A DNA stretch of 64,000 bases from NCBI GenBank assembly GCA_011317545.1, contig WUJK01000001.1, forward strand, positions 4,941,001-5,005,000, given 5' to 3'. Origin of the DNA: Coniella vitis. Taxonomy: Eukaryota; Ascomycota; Sordariomycetes; Diaporthales; Schizoparmaceae. The notes under the pieces are model-generated. The model worked only from the letters and a program-made list of their open reading frames with translations, did no database searches and was not told where the DNA came from. Position numbers and translations under genes: made by a program. Positions 1-10,648 of the stretch are shown one piece after another; within the stretch, counting starts at the first letter, position 1, and each line of letters opens with the position of its first letter.

Positions 1-344
1 CATGCCGAGAACCCAATGAACTACTATGTACTTACGTAAGTGCAGGAAACGATTAGCTCCCAGTTATTGCAGTACTTCTTGTTCCCGCCATATCCCCACA
101 GCCACCTCAGGTATCTCTCTACCGCCTCTGCTGGATGCCTCTCAGCCGTCCTTTTCCAAAGGCCCCCGACGCTAGATAAAACTGCAAAGAGCCGGGGGCT
201 GAAGACATGCGTGGATCGCCATATCATTCATGCATAGGATCAACCGTTGGCCGGTTATTTGCATCCAGAACTTGCTGCTGTGAGGTGCCTGACTGGCCAA
301 CCAATCACTGTGTGACCTGTCGCTCGCCGCCCGCCGCTCGGCCC

Positions 345-353
345 TTTTTTTTT

Positions 354-390
<37 letters not shown>
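345..390. repeat. T-rich homopolymer tract
   Basis: A run of about 45 T residues broken by a single C. It yields spurious poly-Lys/poly-Phe open frames on the two strands and is not coding. Confidence 0.9.
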
Positions 391-575
391 CTTTCTAATT
401 CTCCGCCTCGATCCTTTCCGGTCTTGGATCTGATCTGCCATGTGCCATCGTCAGCCTTTCCCGCCAGGCTCTCCACTGCCATGGTCCAGACTTTTGCATC
501 CAAGTGCTTGCCATTGTTCAACGTTGGGGGGTTGTACTGTGTTTGTCCCATCCTCGAGTGCGAGTTGAGCACACA

Positions 576-630
576 GTCTGCCCGCCTTCAGTCTGCCCAT
601 CTTCAGTCTGCCAGTCTGCCAGTCTGCCCA
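576..630. repeat. CAGTCTGC-type short tandem repeat
   Basis: Imperfect tandem copies of an AGTCTGCC unit in an intergenic stretch. Confidence 0.75.
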
Positions 631-901
631 GTCACTCAGCCCTGTCCTTGTCGTCACGTCTTGTAGAGGGTTGCATACAGCAAAACCTAGCCCTGACTGA
701 TCCTAACCCAACCCACCAGTCAGTTGCTGATCCATGACTCTACTTTGGGAACAAAGGAGCCCTCCAGCCTTGCCAGACCAGACCGGCCGTGACATGTGGC
801 GCCTATATGCAGGAACGAACGCTACCTTGGCACGAAAAAAAAAATATCACATCCCTAGCCCACGGGACTCGTCCGCTCCAAAAGAGTTGGCTATGGGATC
901 T

Positions 902-938
902 CAGCCAGCCAGCCAGCCAGCCAGCCAACCAGCCGGCC
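902..938. repeat. CAGC tetranucleotide microsatellite
   Basis: Tandem CAGC/AGCC units with minor interruptions, followed by GTGGTG triplets around 965-985. The same GGCT/AGCC tetranucleotide recurs at about 19520, 22955 and 31733. Confidence 0.85.
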
Positions 939-1490
939 GTCGACCCGCCCCTCCATCAGGGAGCGGTGGTGGTGGTGGTGGCGGTGTTTCTGACCACTGT
1001 TGTATCTTTTGAATGACTCTTCTGTTGCCAGGAACCCCGTTGCCCGGATCCCCGGACTGTACATAGTACTGTGGATGCCCTGAACCCCCGATTCCATCCA
1101 TGTACCCAAAGAAAGAGATTGAAAACCCCAAAAAGTGTTGCTCACTCCGGCTATCGCCTAGAAACAAGTCATCACACCGCCTTGAAGCAAGCATTCCAAG
1201 TTTTTTTGTCCTTCTTCTGCCCTGGCAGCCTGGATATGTTTTCCGTTTTCGGCTCCACAAGCATCCAATAGCAAAACATCTTTGAGACTCACAGACTCGC
1301 AGGCCCGAGGCCCCATTGTTACGGGAAAGCCCTTAGTGTGGTGGTGCCGCGTTGGTTGTCGTCCGCCCCCGGGGGGACGAGAAGCATTGGGCGTTTGTTC
1401 TGGATCAATGGTGCGTCTCAACAGCCTGTAGCGTATGTGCATTGTGCTTCGGACACTAAACGACCAGACTGGCTCTTTTTTTGTTGTTGT

Positions 1491-1547
1491 CTTCTTCTTC
1501 TTCTTCTTCTTCTTCTTCTTCTTCTTCTTCTTCTTCTTCTTCTTCTT
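1491..1547. repeat. TTC trinucleotide microsatellite
   Basis: About 19 uninterrupted TTC units in intergenic DNA. The poly-Leu and poly-Lys frames across it are artefacts. Confidence 0.9.
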
Positions 1548-2152
1548 GTCCACCTGTCGCGCTTGTTTAGTTACTTAGTGTTGGCGTTTTGTCAGAGAGC
1601 AGTGAGTAGTATTCTTCTACACGCCAAGTACATGGTCTACAATGGTAGTATTGCGATGTGGTCCGTCTCTTGCAGCGTGGTGTTGTTGTCCCCCGGGTTT
1701 CATGTGCTCAGCCCATAACGCAAGAGTCATTCCGCCATTCATAGTGGCGGTCACATCAACCGCCCGGCCAGTGTCACATGGGAAAAGGGAAGAAAAAGAG
1801 ATCAACTGCCGGATCCCACGTTTTGGGACGAGTCTCCAATTTCTTCTTCTCCCCCCGAGTTCTATTGTTTCTTTTGGGGGAGAGTCCCACTAGTTTTTGC
1901 TACGTCGGGTCTCGGCTCAACGAAGTCCTTGGCCCTACTAATGTACTATGTATCCTCGAACGTTATACTTTGTACTTGGTATGTCCCCATGGGGATGGTT
2001 ACGTTTGTCTCGGCGGGATGTCTCTTCACTCGAGTGGTTTCTGGGGCCCGAGCCGCGGTCCGTTGGCCGTTTGCGCCCGTCTATTGTGTTCATTTTCCAT
2101 CGAGTGTCAATGGGTGATGGCATGCACAGTATGGACGTATGGATGTATGGAC

Positions 2153-2171
2153 GTCTGCCTGCCTGCCTGCC

Positions 2172-2204
<33 letters not shown>

Positions 2205-2232
2205 GCCTGTCTGTCTGTCTGCCAGTCTGCCT
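2153..2232. repeat. CTGC/CTGT tetranucleotide microsatellite
   Basis: About 80 bases of CTGC units passing into CTGT units and back. A smaller tract of the complementary CAGA unit lies 430 bases downstream. Confidence 0.9.
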
Positions 2233-2662
2233 GTTCAGTCTATACGTTTTCATCTCTTGGTCAGCCGGTTCAGCCAGTTCAGCTTAGCCACGCAAACCAA
2301 GCGTATCACCATCACTCTTCACATGTACGCTTTGACCTCTGGCATGTGAGACAACGAGAAAGCCATGGGCAACTGAATATCTACCATCTTGCCACCAGGG
2401 CATCATTGTCGGGGCAAGAGTGCATTGGGTATAGAAGCACAGCAGTAGAGAGTTATTGATTGGGAGGACACCCGGGCAAAAGGCTGCTACTGTAATGCAC
2501 GTGTGTAGTAATCATTCTCTTTTCTTTGTGTGTGTGTGTGTCTTGGAGACAGAGACACACACGCGCACACACACGCACAACACGTGGCTGGCTATGCAAC
2601 TCTCTAGACGAAACAGACTATTGTGTGCAGACAACCCGGAACGAGAATCATCGGATAGACGT

Positions 2663-2700
2663 ACAGACTAACAGACTAACAGACAGACAGACAGACAGAC
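2663..2700. repeat. CAGA short tandem repeat
   Basis: Tandem CAGACTAA then CAGA units. This is the reverse-complement family of the CTGT tract at 2153-2232. Confidence 0.8.
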
Positions 2701-3524
2701 TCCAACGTGGCTGTCTTTCTGACGCCTAGAGGAGAGCCCAAGCAAGCCGCTATACACGTCGTCGAATGTTTTTCTAGTGGCCAGCTCGAGTGGCACACCC
2801 GTTGCGCCGCCCCTCGGGAAAAACAACCATAGTCTCTGCATTCAATGGATCCCTCACAAACCTGCCTTGCTACGTGGCTCTGCAGCCCGGCCGTTCAGGC
2901 TTGACTGGCAAAGCTCTGGACCAAATTGGGCTGCGAATATGCTGTCTGACGCTTTGTAAGTGTGACGGCACCGATCGCTCTTTGGGCACCCGCGCACACC
3001 GGGCACATTTTACACCACGCAAAGCGCACCCTCAATGCACGACGTTGCGTTCAATGTCGTGTTTTTACGCAGACTTGACAATGGCCTCGAGACATGGCAG
3101 CCCAATGCCAAAGAAGGTCGATGCATGTCAGGAGACTTACAAATGCGCATGTAGAAGGGTCTTTGACTGTTTCGTCCTTTCACCAAGCAGCTTGCTTAGT
3201 CGAGAAGACAATGGAACCAGGAGCGGTAACTCTTTCTGCTTTCTTTTCCATTTCACAAAGGCAAAGCCTACGAGGCCGCTTTCCTACTTTTCTCCTGGTT
3301 GGCGTTGGGCTTCAAAGACAGGAAAACTTGTATTTATATCTGCCGACTCATCAGCGGATATACGTTCCACGCTCAGCACTCCAGCAGTACCACCCAAGCG
3401 CGCGAATTCCCAACCTCCCACAACATTTCTCTTCCACCAAAGCACAACAGATATCCCACACCTTGTCTTGCGTTTACTTGCACTTGCTTGATCATCTGCC
3501 CCATCCATCCACAAGCCCTTCACA

Positions 3525-3866
3525 ATGTCTTCCTCCAGTAACACCTCCCAACCTCCTCCCCCTTCCTCCTCCTCCTCCTCATCCTCCTCGTCCAAGCCCA
3601 CCAGCCCCTTTGTCGGCCCCGGCTGGACGTGCTGCAAGTGCAGCGGCACAACCTCGCTGCGCTGGCTCGACTGCGAAGACAAGCAGTGCCGCCATGCGCG
3701 GTGCGACCAGGCCTGTGTCATCAACAAGCCGCCGAGCCAGCTGCGCAAGATTGCGGGCACGTGGTTTACCAGGTCTGGCCTGGCCTTGCGCCCCCAGGGA
3801 CCACGGAGCCCGCGCTCGCGCGAGGCCGAGGGCAAGAAGAAGAAAGGAGAAGAAGAGAAGAAGTGA
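3525..3866 (+). CDS. Small Cys-rich (zinc-ribbon-like) protein, unknown function
   Basis: A single-exon frame encoding 113 residues, starting at an ATG in good context (CACAATGTC) after a CT/CA-rich leader. The first 25 or so residues are Ser/Pro-rich and look disordered. Residues about 34-65 hold a compact Cys pattern (WTCCKC, then single Cys residues in LDCEDKQCRH and RCDQAC) that could bind one or two zinc ions. The C-terminus is basic (KKKKGEEEKK). Short ascomycete proteins with a W-x-C-C-x-C start and similar spaced cysteines are common and mostly unstudied. I do not recognise a specific orthologue and assign no function. The low-complexity tail is the least certain part of the model. 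Confidence 0.6.
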   Translation: MSSSSNTSQPPPPSSSSSSSSSSKPTSPFVGPGWTCCKCSGTTSLRWLDCEDKQCRHARCDQACVINKPPSQLRKIAGTWFTRSGLALRPQGPRSPRSREAEGKKKKGEEEKK

Positions 3867-5294
3867 TATCGCGGCATGGAATTGTGTGGGCTGCTGTTTT
3901 TGACCTTTTTTTTTTCTTTTTCTTTCTTTCTCTTCCTGGAGCACAATGGCTGGTGCAAGAAATCACCTTTCGCCCTGGGCTGGCCTGGGCGGGATTTGGC
4001 ATAGCGGTAGAGGGCAAAACTTATTTTTTTTTTAGAGAAAAAAAGATAGATGAGTGCCCTGCCTCTTTCTAGGGCTAACAATGCTATTGTTATCTTTTGA
4101 CTTTTCTTTTGTGCAATTGATTTCTTCCGTGATTGTCTTTCGAGTGAATCCCGCTTCCCTGGGGGTTTTTATTTTTATCCTCGGGCGCGGTTTGGAATTC
4201 TCTAGCGCGTGCTTCTTTCTCTGTGCCTTTGTAGTTTTTTTCTTTGTCCGACTTTACTCTTCCTATCTCTGTCGGCTGTTCACCAGTGTACAAAGTTCCA
4301 CGGCAAGAATTGGATGGAATAGCAAGAGCGCTGAATAGACATACACACCTCTTTGACTCTGCAGATATCATACTCTGTTTAGCGGAACAACAGCACGCCC
4401 TTTTCCCCCCGTACAGGTCTTTTCTTTCCAAATAAGGAGGAATGGGCCCTCTCGAGGGATTGTTTATCTATAGATAGGATTCGGCAAGATTTGAGTGACG
4501 ACTAACTGTTGTTGAAACAAAAAAAAAAGAAAAGAAAAAGAAAAAGGCATTCCGGTGCCTTGCTTCGGTCAATGCCAAGAATGTTTTTCGTCGTAACAAG
4601 GAGGCAGTCGTAACATTCGTTTTTTTTTTATTATTTTTTTTTATTTTTTTTATTTTTTATGGAATATCTGGGGGATGGGAGTCCACTTCGTGGCCTAGCT
4701 CATCTTCTGGATGGGAGAAGACAAGTGCTTGTGTTTGGAACAAAGTGATGGTTGAGTGGTATGAAAGCCCAGAAGCCGAAAAGGGGGCTGATTGAATTGA
4801 GATGTCCCATCAGCAACGACTGCAGAATAGGGGCGTATGTATTTGTAAATGCCTCGCGATGGGAGAAAGAGATGCATCTCGGTGAGCGGTCGTAAACAGT
4901 GCAGCGTCTTGAGAATCAAGAGTATAGCGTTAGGAACAAGGTATACTAGAGTACGCGTCTCTCTCGAAACTCAACACAAATCATGGTTTCACGACCCGAG
5001 TCCATATGACTTGGGTTTTCACTGTGCAATGCCCACAGACGAGACTGCATGCCTTTCGAAGTGGCCTTTCAAGGTGGCCTGTCGAGATCGTCCAACGAGA
5101 TAGATAAAGAACTGGCCATCCGTAAAGTAGGGTGGTGGTTACTCGACTGGTGATATTCGTTTTCTAACCACCATATACTCGACCAATGTCCAAGCAGTCC
5201 TCGCAAAAACAAGTTTTCCTTATCGACAGTAATCCTTCCGAGGCTCAGGACCTCGTCCTTTACTTTCCTTCATCCACGCCCGTCAAACTCTCCA
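3867..5294. other. Intergenic between a plus-strand and a minus-strand gene
   Basis: This lies between the 3' ends of two convergent genes and is AT-rich. It contains A/T homopolymer stretches near 4515-4550 and 4620-4660. I see no further gene. Confidence 0.6.
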
Positions 5295-8200
5295 CTACCC
5301 ACCCACACTACACTCCGAGACAGTACCCTGGACACTGACCTTTTCACCCTTCCCCTTCTCCTTTGCCAGCCCCTTCTGCTTCTCCTTCTGCAATGTCCCT
5401 CTCTTACCTTTCTCCGCGCCCGTACCCGCGCGCAAGACAACCCTCTTCCCCCTGAAACGTTCAGCGGGCCACCCCTGCATCGTGACACCCTCGCCCACCA
5501 CATCCCCGGCCATCACGAGCGTGTGCTCCAACAGCACACTGCCATCCCTCATTTCCGCACCAGACAACAGCCGCGAGCCACTCCGCAGGACACACCCCTC
5601 CCCAATCACCAGCCGATTCAGCGAGAACCGGCCCCGGGTGTTGACGTGCGCAACGACGCTCGCGTCATCCACGACGCTCCGCGCCCCAATGCGCACCAGA
5701 TCGGGCTCCGTGAACATGAGGCTGGGCCGCCCATTGGCAAAGAGCGCCACGTCATCTGCAATCTCGGCGCCCAGGGCGCGGAAGTAGAGAACGAGCCAGT
5801 GCGTGCCCGTGAGCATGCCGAGGATGCCGTGGCCGCGGAAGCAGTGCCGGCGGAGACGCTCGAGCGCGAGGTACAGCTGCCAGGTTTGGCAGTAGGGCGA
5901 GCGGTCCCAGTCATGGTTGCCTGGTTGGCGGCGGCCGAGGAGCTGCCATTTTGCGGCGACGAGGAGGGCGGTGGCGAGCGCGGCGGCGAGGGTGTTGAGG
6001 ATGCCGATGAGAATGGTGAAGAGGAGGTAGAGGATGGGGGTGTCGAACCAGGCGCCGTGGCCGAGGTGCGTGTGGTACGTGCGAAAGAGGAGGGCGACGA
6101 TCTGCACGGCGCTGAGGGAGGGGACATTCCAGAAGACGGAGACGAAGACCGTGATGCTCGTGGAGTAGGCGATGATGGTCGGCAGGGTGTAGACTCTGTA
6201 GGGGGCTTGGTGGAGGTAGAAGGCTCGTCCAAACGGAGAGGCGGCGGCTGTGTCGTTGTTGTTGTTGTTGTTGTTGTTGTCGTGATCCTCTTCGGTTGTT
6301 GAAACTTCATTGTTGCTTGGTCTTGCCTGAGGCTGGATGCTCTTTTGTACAGAGGCGAGGATCGTGTCCGGCTGCTGATCGGAACCCGGGCTCTCGGCTC
6401 TCGCTCGCTGTGCATCCACTGGTGCTCCCTTGCTCAGGCAAACAGCATCGCCGTTCTTGGATCCCACATACACGCCACCATCCAAATACGCCTTATTCCG
6501 CCTCGTCAGCGCCCCCGATCCCATGGTGGTATCCTGCCCGATGTCGACGCCTGGCAGGAGCACCACCCGGTCAGCAACCATGGCGCGGTCCCGGACCCTG
6601 ACCACCTCGGAGCCAGCGCCATCCGACGTGACGATGTGCGCCCGCGAGCCAAACACGACATCGTCCCCGATGTCAAGCAAGTGGTAGTCTCCAATCGAGG
6701 GGCCCGTGCCAGGCCAGTAGACGCGCTTGCCGACACGTCCGCCCAACAGCCGGATAGCCGCCGAGGTGCCCTCGTAGTGCTGGCCCATGAACTCGGTCAT
6801 TTCGTGCAGACGCTTGGTGGAGAAGAGCGTCTTCATAAAGGATATGCGCCACTGCTCGACGTGGCCTCTGTTCTTTGCTGGCGTGGGCTTTTGTGTGCCG
6901 ATCATGGCGTCGAGAAGGTACTTGAAGATCAGGGTGCAGCCAAAGAGGATAAAGGGGCTGGTCATGGTGCGCAGGACGAGGGCGAGGTAGTGGTAGCCTA
7001 TGCGGCGGGAGCCGGCAAACCATTGTACTGTGGTTCTTGTCAGTGTTTCGTCTCGTGGCGAAGACGTGGATGCTACTCTACAAAGGCCAAGGAGTCGATG
7101 TAGGGAGACGTACAGATCTTGTAGATTGTTGGTTTGTCGCCAGTAGGCTCGGTCATGACCAGTCCAAGCAGACCGAGAGACCATGGGACTGAGATTTTAG
7201 GTTAGTCTCTCGCGTGTGAAGCCAGGGCGCAATCCACCGGCGGCGAATCGCTGATCAGGTGAAGAAAACAATACAACTCACCCAGCGAAACAATCCAACA
7301 AACCGTGACCAACGGTTTCGTCACCAACCAATCCAGCGTCCAGTGCGCATTCGGTATACTCGACAGCATACCATCCCGGTTGCCCTCGTCTGCGCCATCT
7401 ACCTCCCAGCTCGACGAGTTCGCGCCAATGCACGTATCATCAGGCACGCTCGTCCCAGGTGCCACAATGGAAGCCATCCCCACTGTTGCATTGCGCCCGA
7501 CTCGGATCCTCCCCAGGTACATGGCCGTGTTCCTCTCGCCTGCAAACGGCCGCAGAGTGCACCGCTCCAGCACCGCCCCGTCGCCGATCTCGAGCAGATC
7601 CCACTCGCCCATGGAAACCCCGCGCACGCTGACATTCTTTCCTATGCTTGCGCCCATCAGACGTAGGTACAGACACGAGGTGTAATCCGTCTGGGAAAAG
7701 AGGCCCTGGCCACAGATGTCGACAATTTTCTGGACGAGCCACCAGCGGGTGTGGTAGGGCCCCCACATCGGGTACAGTCCTTCTTTGTACCGGCCGATGA
7801 GCAGCCATTTGGCGGCGATGCCAATCCAGGGGAGCACAGCGCGGGTGACGAGGCGAGAAACAAGCACAGCAATGCAGAGGTTGAAGAGACGCCCAGGGAC
7901 GTAGTCTGATGTTGTCCAGCCTTGCGTGTGCGTGAGGAAGACCATGAAAATGGTCAATTGATAGGCGCGACGCATAGGATAAAAGACACACATGGGCAGG
8001 AGCTGGAGAATCATGAGCGCCCAGCGTTTGCACGAGTATGTCTCGTGGCAATCTGGTGGAGCCGTGTCTTCCTGTCCTTCGTCTTTGGACAGTGAACTGT
8101 CTGAATCCGAGGATTCTTGCTCTTTGATGTGCACTGCTAATCCTAGCACGGAACCGTGTTGGAAGATGACGGCGATGGGGAGGTGCACATCTAGCTCAGC

Positions 8201-10648
8201 ACGCAGCATGGACAGCAGTCGGCCGGCTTTCAGCGAGTCGCCTCCAATGGCAAAGAAGTCTGCGTCAAAAGGGACATCTGCTGGGTCTAGATTGAGTACG
8301 CGAGCAAAGACCGTTGCAATTCTGCTTTCCCACGACCATTCATGACCATCTTCACCTTCATAATCATCATCAACGGTCGACGGCCTCTGCGTCGCTGCGA
8401 GGTACTTGGCTAAGGCAGCGTCGTCTAGCTCGCCATCAACATCAACCGGAAACGGCACACCAATAACCTGATACGAACTTGGCACCATGTATCCAGGAAG
8501 CCTCATCCGCAACTGTGATTCGATCCAGCGGGGCAGCGTCTCATCCAGAAGCGGTGAGGTCGTGTCTTGCGGCGCTAGAAGCACGCGAATGGTTGGATGG
8601 TCCACACTCATTTGGATCTGGAAAGAGATACTGCCAGATAGGAGACTAGCGAGTTCTTTGCTGATGGCACTCTGGCTGGCGGGACAGGGCTCACAGCTGA
8701 TAGGCACAGCAAGATCTGTGTCTGGAGAGGGGCACTGCGCTTCCCAATGTCGCGACATGTAGGTCGTGTCCTCTGTAAGTGTGGGTAAGGATAACCGTTC
8801 GGCCAGCTTGATCCGCAGCACTTTATTGTTCTTCTTTGGCAAGTCATTCATGTACACAATGAGCGTGGGCCATTTGAGTTGCTGGAGAGAGCCTCTCAAG
8901 GATCGATGGACCAGGCGAAGATCAGGCCGCGGGTTGTTGGCAGACGCGACGAGAACAACACCAACGACCTCTTGCAAGATGTCATGTGGCACCGAAAAAG
9001 CCAAAACCTGTGTGACGCGGTTGAAAAGTGGCGACTCTGGCTGCAAGCTAGCAGCCATGATGGCATCCTCTACTTCACACGGAGATATGAGCTCACCTCC
9101 GCGGTTGATGACTTCCTTGCTCCGGCCAGTGATGTAGAGATAGCCGTCTCTGTCCATGTAACCAAGATCTCCGGTATCAAACCAGCCATCTCTGCTGATG
9201 ACTGATCGATCGAGGGTCCCGTCTGGCTGTAGATAGCCTGGAAAGAGCGGCTCACCGCGTACACAGATGCGACCTATGGTGTAGGCGGCTACAGCATTCA
9301 TACTGCTGTCAAGAATCGCCAGGTCAGGACCAGTGCTGATACCAGAAGTGCCGGGACGGTCCAGTCTGTATTGTACGGGAGGCGTGGAAATGGGCATGCA
9401 CTCAGTCATACCGTAGCTCGGTAGTACGACACCATTGAAAGTGTCGCGGAGCTGAACAGCCAGAGTAGGCAGTAGATTTCCGGCGGCATTACAGACCAGC
9501 CGAACTCTACTCTTCAGTAAAGCGCTCTGTCTTGTTGTAGCTTCGGCCAAGATCAGGGAATGCATCGATGGTGATGCGTAGTACCATGTTGGCAACGCCG
9601 TCTCGACCAAGTCCCAGAAGGTATTTGGATCGAAAACCGGGCAGCAAATGGTTGCGCCACCAGCAAATATAGGTGCAAATATATTACGAATAAGGCCACC
9701 ACTATGGAACAGGATCAGTTGCCAATTCGAGGCCTTTCTTTCGATAAGGGCATACACGTGAACTTACACATGGTAAAGAGGCATCATATTCAGGCAAACA
9801 TCCACAGGACCCAGGTCCCAACTCTTGATGACAAACGCCACACCTGCAACAATAGAATGCGTCGTGATGGGCACCAGCTTCTTCTTCCCCGATGTGCCGC
9901 TCGTGAATAGTACGAGAGCAATATCATCTGGTGCGTTGAACGGTGCGGGCTTCTGGGCAGATATTGTAGCACCTGTGCACGACGATAGTGTGATGCTCAT
10001 GTCTACCGACGCCTTCGCCAGAAAGACCGCGATCCCTTCGTCTTGGACCCAGCCATGGTTCAGTCCAAGCTTGGAGTACAACTCTGTATCCGTGAGGATG
10101 CATGTTGCCCCCGACTGGCGTATATCTGCCTGAAATTGTTCTGGTCCTGCAGCTGGGTTGATGGGCGCAGCGACATAGTGAGCAGCAACTGCAACGCATA
10201 CTGCAGCCAATAGTGCACTGTTGGGCAAGGCAATAGCTACCACAGGCTTGGTGTGGCTTTGGTGGCCAATAGGAAGAGAGAAATCACGGATGAATTGACG
10301 CAGTAGTCGGTGAGTAATATATCGTTGTGTATCCGCCGAAAAAAGTGCTGCATTCGATTTGTCCGGCACAAAGTCGACGAGTGACCGGTATGTCTGTTTG
10401 ATGCGGCATGCTGTCTCTTGAATCAAATCCAAATGTTCCCTCGTAGGATCTAGCTTGCTGTTTTGGCGCAGCGAGCGACGTATGTGCGCGAGAGATTGTA
10501 TCGACGAGAGCACCAGCGATGGGTCTGTAGCCTTTTCCAGTAACGCTGACAAACGCACCAATGCATCTATTGGTTCTCCAAGCGATCCTCGGGCGGATTC
10601 GAAAGGCGTCACAACGCTTTTTGAAACTGTCGTTTGTGCGTCAGGCAT
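5295..10648 (-). CDS. NRPS-like adenylation-carrier protein with Pls/PosA-type membrane and beta-helix tail
   Basis: Four exons (10648-9768, 9701-7282, 7188-7114, 7027-5295) join in phase to give 1702 residues. The start ATG is in AAACATGCC context. An adenylation domain spans residues about 100-620: LFTSGTSGKKKLVP near 248, MPLYHVGG at 288-296 (made only by splicing the first intron), YGMTEC near 390, GWFDTGDLGY near 466, and a KNNKVLR lysine near 587. A carrier domain follows with FFAIGGDSLKAG (phosphopantetheine Ser near 783). The remainder alternates hydrophobic segments with three hexapeptide-type left-handed beta-helix blocks. This is the layout of bacterial epsilon-poly-lysine synthetase and the Pls/PosA NRPS-terminal family. 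The His in YHVGG occupies the place where amino-acid-activating domains carry Asp, so an acyl substrate is as likely as an amino acid. An Asn run (AAC repeat near 6259-6283) splits two tail blocks. The product is unknown and no cluster partners are adjacent. Confidence 0.85.

Larger units (their letters stand above)
1..3524. other. Non-coding, microsatellite-rich stretch
   Basis: I see no convincing gene here. Open frames are short, overlap low-complexity tracts and show no recognisable domain. The stretch holds a long T tract, CTGCC/CAGCC/TTC/CTGT/CAGA short repeats (listed separately), and two copies of the TACATAGT-type motif near 1060 and 1945 plus one at 23. The last few hundred bases are CT- and CA-rich, like a fungal promoter and 5' leader for the small gene that starts at 3525. 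Confidence 0.6.

Noticed and set aside
2790..3491. Plus-strand open frame of 233 codons upstream of the small Cys-rich gene
   Set aside because: Low-complexity, overlaps the presumed promoter and leader, and shows no domain or conserved start.
6259..6283. AAC (GTT) repeat inside the Pls/PosA-type gene as an intron or frame break
   Set aside because: It stays in frame and codes an Asn run between two tail blocks, so it is part of the exon.
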